Origin: Cavia porcellus
Lineage: Eukaryota; Chordata; Mammalia; Rodentia; Caviidae
Length of the DNA stretch: 64,000 bases
Assembly: GCF_034190915.1 (NCBI RefSeq)
Contig: NW_026947485.1
Location: 35,601,519-35,665,518 of the forward strand
Direction: 5' to 3'
Below the pieces are notes generated by a model. It did not search any database and was not told where the DNA came from. It saw only the letters and a list, made by a program, of their open reading frames with translations. Each line of letters begins with the position of its first letter. Position 1 is the stretch's first letter. Positions 59,000 through 64,000 of this stretch are shown piece after piece. Both the position numbers and the translations under genes were made by a program.

Positions 59000-61135
59000 A
59001 AAAATGCAGTGCTGAATTTTTTATTGATATTTTTATAATCAACAAAGAACTGTCAATGTAAGAATGTATATTTTCTACCATACAACTAAATAAAGCTGTT
59101 CTTACTATCAATAAGAAGAAAAGCTGTCTTATATAGCATTTTTGCCATTAATTGGTCCTGTAGCCAAAGAAAACTGTTAAGGCAGTGTGGTGGGATCTGG
59201 CACAACAGAGGATTTCTGAGCAGGGAAAGTGACTCAGGGGCTTCTTGGAAGGATGATGTAAAGATTGAATGGGAAACTAGAGATACGGAAGGTAAGCTGT
59301 TAGTCTGAGTGGAAGCAGCCAAGAGAAACGCTTGGGGGGCTTAGTGACCCAGGCTGCAGGGGTGGTTAGTGGCACTCCTTGGCTCACTCAGTCCAGTCCT
59401 GTCTAGGACACTTTCCTCTGTGGCCCTTGGTTCATTGTTCTTTGTTTTTTTTTTAGAAAGCAAAAATGTAAACTCACTTTAACAGTGAGATGAATACCTA
59501 GGAAACTTTCTTTTTTATGCAGCAACCAGTCATTGATTATATAGTTTCTATTTTTGGAAGTCATGAAGAAAAAAAAACTGCAGCAGTAAAGGGAAAGAAT
59601 TGTAGAGGAAAAGCTTAGTAGCTTCCAAAATGTTGGTGAGTCAACCTTTCCAAGTTTCTTGCAACTAGATACTTGTGTCCATTCCTTTCCTAGTTAGCAG
59701 ATTAACTACTGGCCCCTGTCCTGTGACTGCCTTTGCTTAATTTACTCTGTTTAAGTGCTTCCACATAGTGCTTTATGAAATCAAGTGGATTAGAAATCCC
59801 CTGCCTGTGCTTGGGTTAGCAGCAAGTCGGGGAGAAACGCATGTAGAAATGAGAACTGTAGTAATGCCCCAAAGCCACAGTACTCAGGAGCTGGAAGTTA
59901 ACTCAAGTCTTACTCCTCACTGCCTTCAATGATTGTGGATAAAAGAGAAACTGTTTTAAAGAAACTACCCATTTTTTTTTTTTTTGATAGATTTTGAACA
60001 CTAATGTGTGTGGTAGGTAGTGGATTGCATTTTCTTATAGAACAAATGTTGGTCTTGGCCTAACAACCAAGATGTTGGGTATAATCAAAGATAAAACAAC
60101 TATATAGTAGAAATTTTGAGAGTATATGTTAAGATTTGTAAGATAATGGCATTGATTATTTAAGCCACCCTAGAGCATAGGACACAGAATACATAAAAAT
60201 ATGGTCTTTGACTTAAATTTTATGTATCACTTATAAGACAAACAATGAAGTACTTTCTTGGAAATTGATAGACTTTGAGGGCATCATCTGGAGGTTTAGG
60301 TCTCTTAAAATAAATTGCTCAAGGGAGTTTGAAATGTACATTTTTCTGTTGTGGGCAGAGGTATTAAAAATCAATGGACTTTGCAGCTGTCAGCCAAATA
60401 CTTGGTTATTGTTGCTGCTGCTGATTTTTTTTTTTTTTCTGGTAAAAAACATTTTAAAAAGTAACACCTGACACAGCATTTTATTTCTCCTATGTACTCC
60501 TTTTTTCCTGGTTTATTTGGAGTCACTTCTCTAGATTCCTGTAAGTGCTCTGTGTTAGGCCAAATCTATGCTACTAGGGAACCATAAGTGCTTTTAAGTC
60601 TCCTTTTAAACCTGTTCTTTCCCCCACTGTTTTTTGACACTTTGTTGACAGCTGCTAGGCTACTTGAGGTTCCTTGAAGGGCTTTGGGGGACCATATGGA
60701 CATGACAGTAGGAATCCTCAAACTTTTTCATTAATGCTTGATGCTGTATGCCCTGGTTCTCCTGAATGAGTAGCTAATTGCAAAAAGGGTTCTAATTAGT
60801 ATCAAATGATCGGTGCTTGAGATTACTTTTTAAGTTTCAGAGTAGTAATGATAACTGTTTTACTATGACGATAGAAAGCAGTTGGAATATCTCATAGATG
60901 ATAATGCTAGAGAAGCACACAGCTGCTCCGTCAGCCCTTGTGCTGTCACTTTCCTTTGCAGATGTGTGAGTAGTGCTGCTCTGCTCTTCAGTTCTTACAT
61001 TCTTGCTTTAAGTTTTTTCTTGTACTTTCCCATCTTTGCCATAGTTGGAAAGTCTCAGAGGGTTGGAAAGGCAGCTCTTCCTTTAAGTGCCTTTTCTCTA
61101 ACTCTCCAGGGTGGAGTGCACAAATTATCGTCTTT
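59000..61135. other. Intron 2 sequence without recognised repeat
   Basis: Possible very old L2 decay near 59,080-59,330, otherwise nothing assigned. Short T-runs occur. Confidence 0.35.
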
Positions 61136-61139
61136 TTGA

Positions 61140-61335
61140 AGATTCTCCTTTTCTTGTGTGACTAATTTTACTTGTTACAGTATATAACTCATTGTACTGT
61201 AATTATACATTTACTTTTCTGTTTTTCATGCTTGGTTATGAGCTTTTAAAAGCAGGGAATATTTACTAGTCATCTTTGTACCTTTGTACCTATGTTAAAA
61301 TGTTGTTTGTTCAGTAAATGTGAAATGAATAAGCT
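61140..61335 (+). repeat. L2 LINE 3' end
   Basis: gagcttttaaaagcagggaa, tagtcatctttgtacctttg, ttgttcagtaaatgtgaaat, gaataag is the L2 terminus. Confidence 0.6.
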
Positions 61336-61884
61336 AAAGCAAATCAGAAAAATGAAGACTTCTGTGTATAAGGGCATGTGTCAGAGACAAGGAGGAAAAA
61401 AACCAATCTTCCCTTTGGATTGTTTCCATTGGGCGTGGCTGTGAGAGACTTGACCAGGCGGGATGGGGCCCAAGTTTATCAGTTTCTGGTCTAACTATAG
61501 CAGATCCAAGGAAGCCCTGTTGTAAGGGCACTTTTTTGAATGCTGTCTGTGGAAAAGTACAAGTTTCTGGGGCTACTGAGTGGGCAGTAGAGCCCTGATT
61601 TGAAAACACTGCTATGGAGATGTGTGTCTAACTCCTGTTTATGATTTAATTTAGAAAGGAAGCCATCTTTGGCATAGACTTGCCAAGTTTTGGGGAGGAC
61701 TTGAACACGTGGATATTTTCCTTTCTTGGTCCTTACACTCTCAAGTTCTGGCACATTCCGCCCTTTCCTTGTTCACTAGGTCAGATGGAATCTGACTTTA
61801 GTTTCTTGGGATTATGGGTTAGGTGCCTGGACCTAGGACTGAGGACTTGGTAAGGTTAGTACTATAAGAGAAAATCCCCACCCC

Positions 61885-62212
61885 CCTTCAGTTTCTTAGT
61901 TGTCCAGGCAGTAGTTCCTGTTTCGGTTCTGGTTGCTTTTGGTCTCTTAGAAGTGGGTGGTCACTGTAATGCATAGCTGGTCACCGCGATGCATATTGAA
62001 TAAACCAATCCCCAGTTGCCAAGCCATTCTGCCTCTTTACTTCCTGTTTGTTTATCCCATATAAGCCCTAGACCACCAGAAATCAGGGCCTGATATTCTG
62101 GGAATGATCCTCATCAGAGCCCATCAATGTGAATAAATCTGCCTCCAAATTCTTGGTGTTGTTTCGTTCTTTCTCTTTGCTATTGTTTACCTCAACTATT
62201 AGGATCCCCCCG
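61885..62212 (+). mobile_element. Probable solo retroviral LTR
   Basis: Ordered promoter-like parts: accaatccccagttgcc (CCAAT), catataagccctagacc at about 62,058 (TATA), gtgaataaatctgcctcc at about 62,130 (poly-A signal), then a GT/T-rich downstream element (ttggtgttgtttcgttcttt). The tail ends near ggatcccccc. No internal retroviral sequence lies beside it. Ends and target duplication not resolved. Confidence 0.55.
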
Positions 62213-62219
62213 CCTTGCT

Positions 62220-63785
62220 TCCTGTTGTCAAAACTCTGGGACCCTTGAGAGTAGCACTCTCTAATAACATGCCTTTTCCTGTGTGCCTGTTTTGATGTTG
62301 GATGTCAGCTTCTGATTCAGTGAGCACAATATCTTTCTTCCTTAAAGAGCAGTCTTTGGCCTCACTGGCTTCAGTTGCTGGAGCCAGCTGTTTCAACCGT
62401 GAGGCTTCAGGTGTCTGAAGCCCAGGAACTGTTTGGTTGGGCTTCCGGTAGACGTGGGAAAGAAGGCTTACTGGTTGTGTTTCCTGAGGTCATTGTGGGG
62501 AGGACAGAGAGACTGGCATCTCTGTGTTCAAATGCACCTATATATCCAAATCCTAACTGATAAGGAAAAAGAAAAAGCTCTACAAATTTGGTTTTTACTG
62601 TTGCTTCCCATTTTCACCTCATCACCTTGTGACATACTGTATCAGATTGGCTTTGCACTCCATTTTATTTGGTAGTACACTAAATTCATCAGATGTAATT
62701 AGTCTTGCTGTTGACATAATGGTCATCTCATGACTTTCAAAGATAAGATAAAATATTGATTGCTGTATGCTATTTTTCAGGCTAGAGCTGAAGAATGATG
62801 TGAAAATCAATTGCTATAATCAGGGCAGTTTTGATTTAAATCAAAAGTATTACAGAAAAACTTAAAGTAAATGACTCCCCCAAAACATATTTATTGTTTT
62901 TCCAGGTAATAGATTCTGAATCTTGTTCTTTTAATTATTTAAATAAATTTTTTAGCAAAATATAATTATTTTAACAAAATTCTCCCAACATCCCTCAATT
63001 TATTTTCCCTGAAACTTGTCTTTAACTTTGTATGTGTGTCCTTGCACTTGCAGTGATAAGGTCACCTACCACTGTTCTCTCTTTCCATCTGTATTTTGCT
63101 TTTTGAGTACTAGAAAAAATGAAGCAGGCTAAGAAGCTTTTGTTAATTTTGTGGGACAACACAGACCCACTAAGTATAATGTGTTTCTTCAATTTTTCTA
63201 AAACTTGTTGACTTCTCTGGGAATCCCATGGGATTGAACTGTTTTTGAGACATGGTTTTAAAGCTTGCCTAAAAATGTTGCTTTAATATTCTATCTCAGA
63301 AACTTTCTACGGGGAGTATTATAAGATTATGGAATGTTATAATCCTCTTTTCATATTATTCTTTGACCTTTGACCTATTTTATTAGTTTTTGAATTAAAA
63401 AATCTTTAAGGAAAACATGGACTATATAATTAAAAAATTTTAAAAGTCTAATAAACTTAAGAATGATAAATTATTTTCATAAATTCTTGTTTTCCATCCT
63501 GTTGAACGTTATATGTTGGCTGACATAGCTTTTGTTTTATAACCTATGTTCATCTTTTTGTAAAAATGACAAAGGAAAACATTTAAAAATAGTCATTTTT
63601 TTAATTGTTCATTTTCATTGCTCATGGTTTATAGGGCTTTGAACTGATGCCTTTTAAGAATATGCTATATTTTGATTGAAAACTACCCTCTTTTTTTTTT
63701 TATTCAAATAAAAATATTTTGACCTGAAGTGTCATAGAGACCACCCTAGTAACTCAGGCCTACAGTTCATTTTTTCTTCTTTTTG
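62220..63785. other. Intron 2 sequence without recognised repeat
   Basis: AT-rich after 62,850. Nothing assigned. Confidence 0.4.
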
Positions 63786-63791
63786 TTAAAT

Positions 63792-63852
63792 GAAAGAAGA
63801 AGAAGGAGAAGAAGAAGAGGAGGAGGAGGAGGAGGAGAAGAAGAAGAAAAGA
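63792..63852. repeat. Purine tract, (GAA)n/(GAG)n
   Basis: About 60 bases of uninterrupted purine on the + strand: mixed GAA and GGA triplets. Confidence 0.95.
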
Positions 63853-63884
63853 CAATAGTACATAATTTCAAAACAGAAAAATAG

Positions 63885-64000
63885 GGAATTAAAAGTGGTT
63901 AATATGTTGCATATCGTCTTCAAATTAGTTGTTCAGATTACAGATATATTCATGAGTAAATAATCAAACAGTGAAAGCACAAATCATTCTTTTTGTTGGG
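63885..64000 (+). mobile_element. L1-like fragment, same segment as 32.39-32.51 kb
   Basis: gttcagattaca, gagtaaataatcaaacagtg and aaagcacaaatcattctttt align with 32,421-32,485. Probably the same part of an L1. Cut by the window end. Confidence 0.5.

Larger units (their letters stand above)
53380..64000 (+). other. CHCHD3: CHCHD3 intron 2 (5' part)
   Basis: Phase 1 intron that continues past the window. I looked for the next exon, expected to begin VSDEELKRR or similar, and did not find it. The content is SINE, L2 and MIR fragments and an LTR-like block, described separately. Confidence 0.85.

Noticed and set aside
53380..64000. Possible CHCHD3 exon 3
   Set aside because: No open segment resembling the expected DEELKRR-type continuation with splice signals was found.

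Overview
This window is mammalian nuclear DNA from a rodent. It holds the 5' part of one protein-coding gene, CHCHD3 (MIC19, a subunit of the mitochondrial MICOS complex), on the + strand. The rest is non-coding sequence made of layered transposon remnants. No bacterial-type operon, CRISPR array, rRNA or intact tRNA gene was seen. The rodent assignment rests on three SINE types: B1 (7SL-derived, several with the internal B1 duplication), tRNA-derived ID elements with a 'ttagctcagtggcataagc' type head, and B4-like ID-B1 fusions. The ID subtype (CATAAGC box, GGTACCG tail) does not look like the mouse/rat form. A castorimorph such as a beaver or kangaroo rat is my best guess, but this is from memory and weak.

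Layout. Positions 1 to about 43,400 are the intergenic region upstream of CHCHD3. They contain an old class III (ERVL-type) endogenous retrovirus pol fragment (590-1235, minus), a HAL1/L1-like element (2.3-3.8 kb), L1 3' ends on both strands, L2 and MIR relics, MaLR-like LTR fragments, a Tigger-type MITE (35.4 kb), a four-copy medium-reiterated family, and many B1, B4 and ID SINEs. At 32.1-33.9 kb a + strand L1 appears interrupted by a minus-strand L1, which is itself interrupted by an ID SINE.

Positions 43,430-43,960 are a CpG-rich promoter and first exon. The promoter has two ZNF143/STAF-type sites, a CCAAT box, a CACGTG E-box, an ETS-like core and an E2F-like site. Coding exon 1 is 43,859-43,939 (residues 1-27). 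Coding exon 2 is 53,292-53,379 (residues 28-56 plus one base of codon 57). Intron 1 is 9,352 bases. Intron 2 runs off the right edge, and no third exon was found. Both exons have consensus splice signals, and the translation closely matches the N-terminus of mammalian CHCHD3, including the N-myristoylation signal.

The most unusual item is a 186-bp hAT-type element in intron 1 (48,823-49,008). It has terminal inverted repeats and a decayed 8-bp target duplication. Its sequence resembles, from memory, the OposCharlie1 (OC1) family, which is known for patchy distribution and horizontal transfer among vertebrates. I found no credible new gene system. Nearly all long open frames in the window are chance frames or sit in retroelement remnants.
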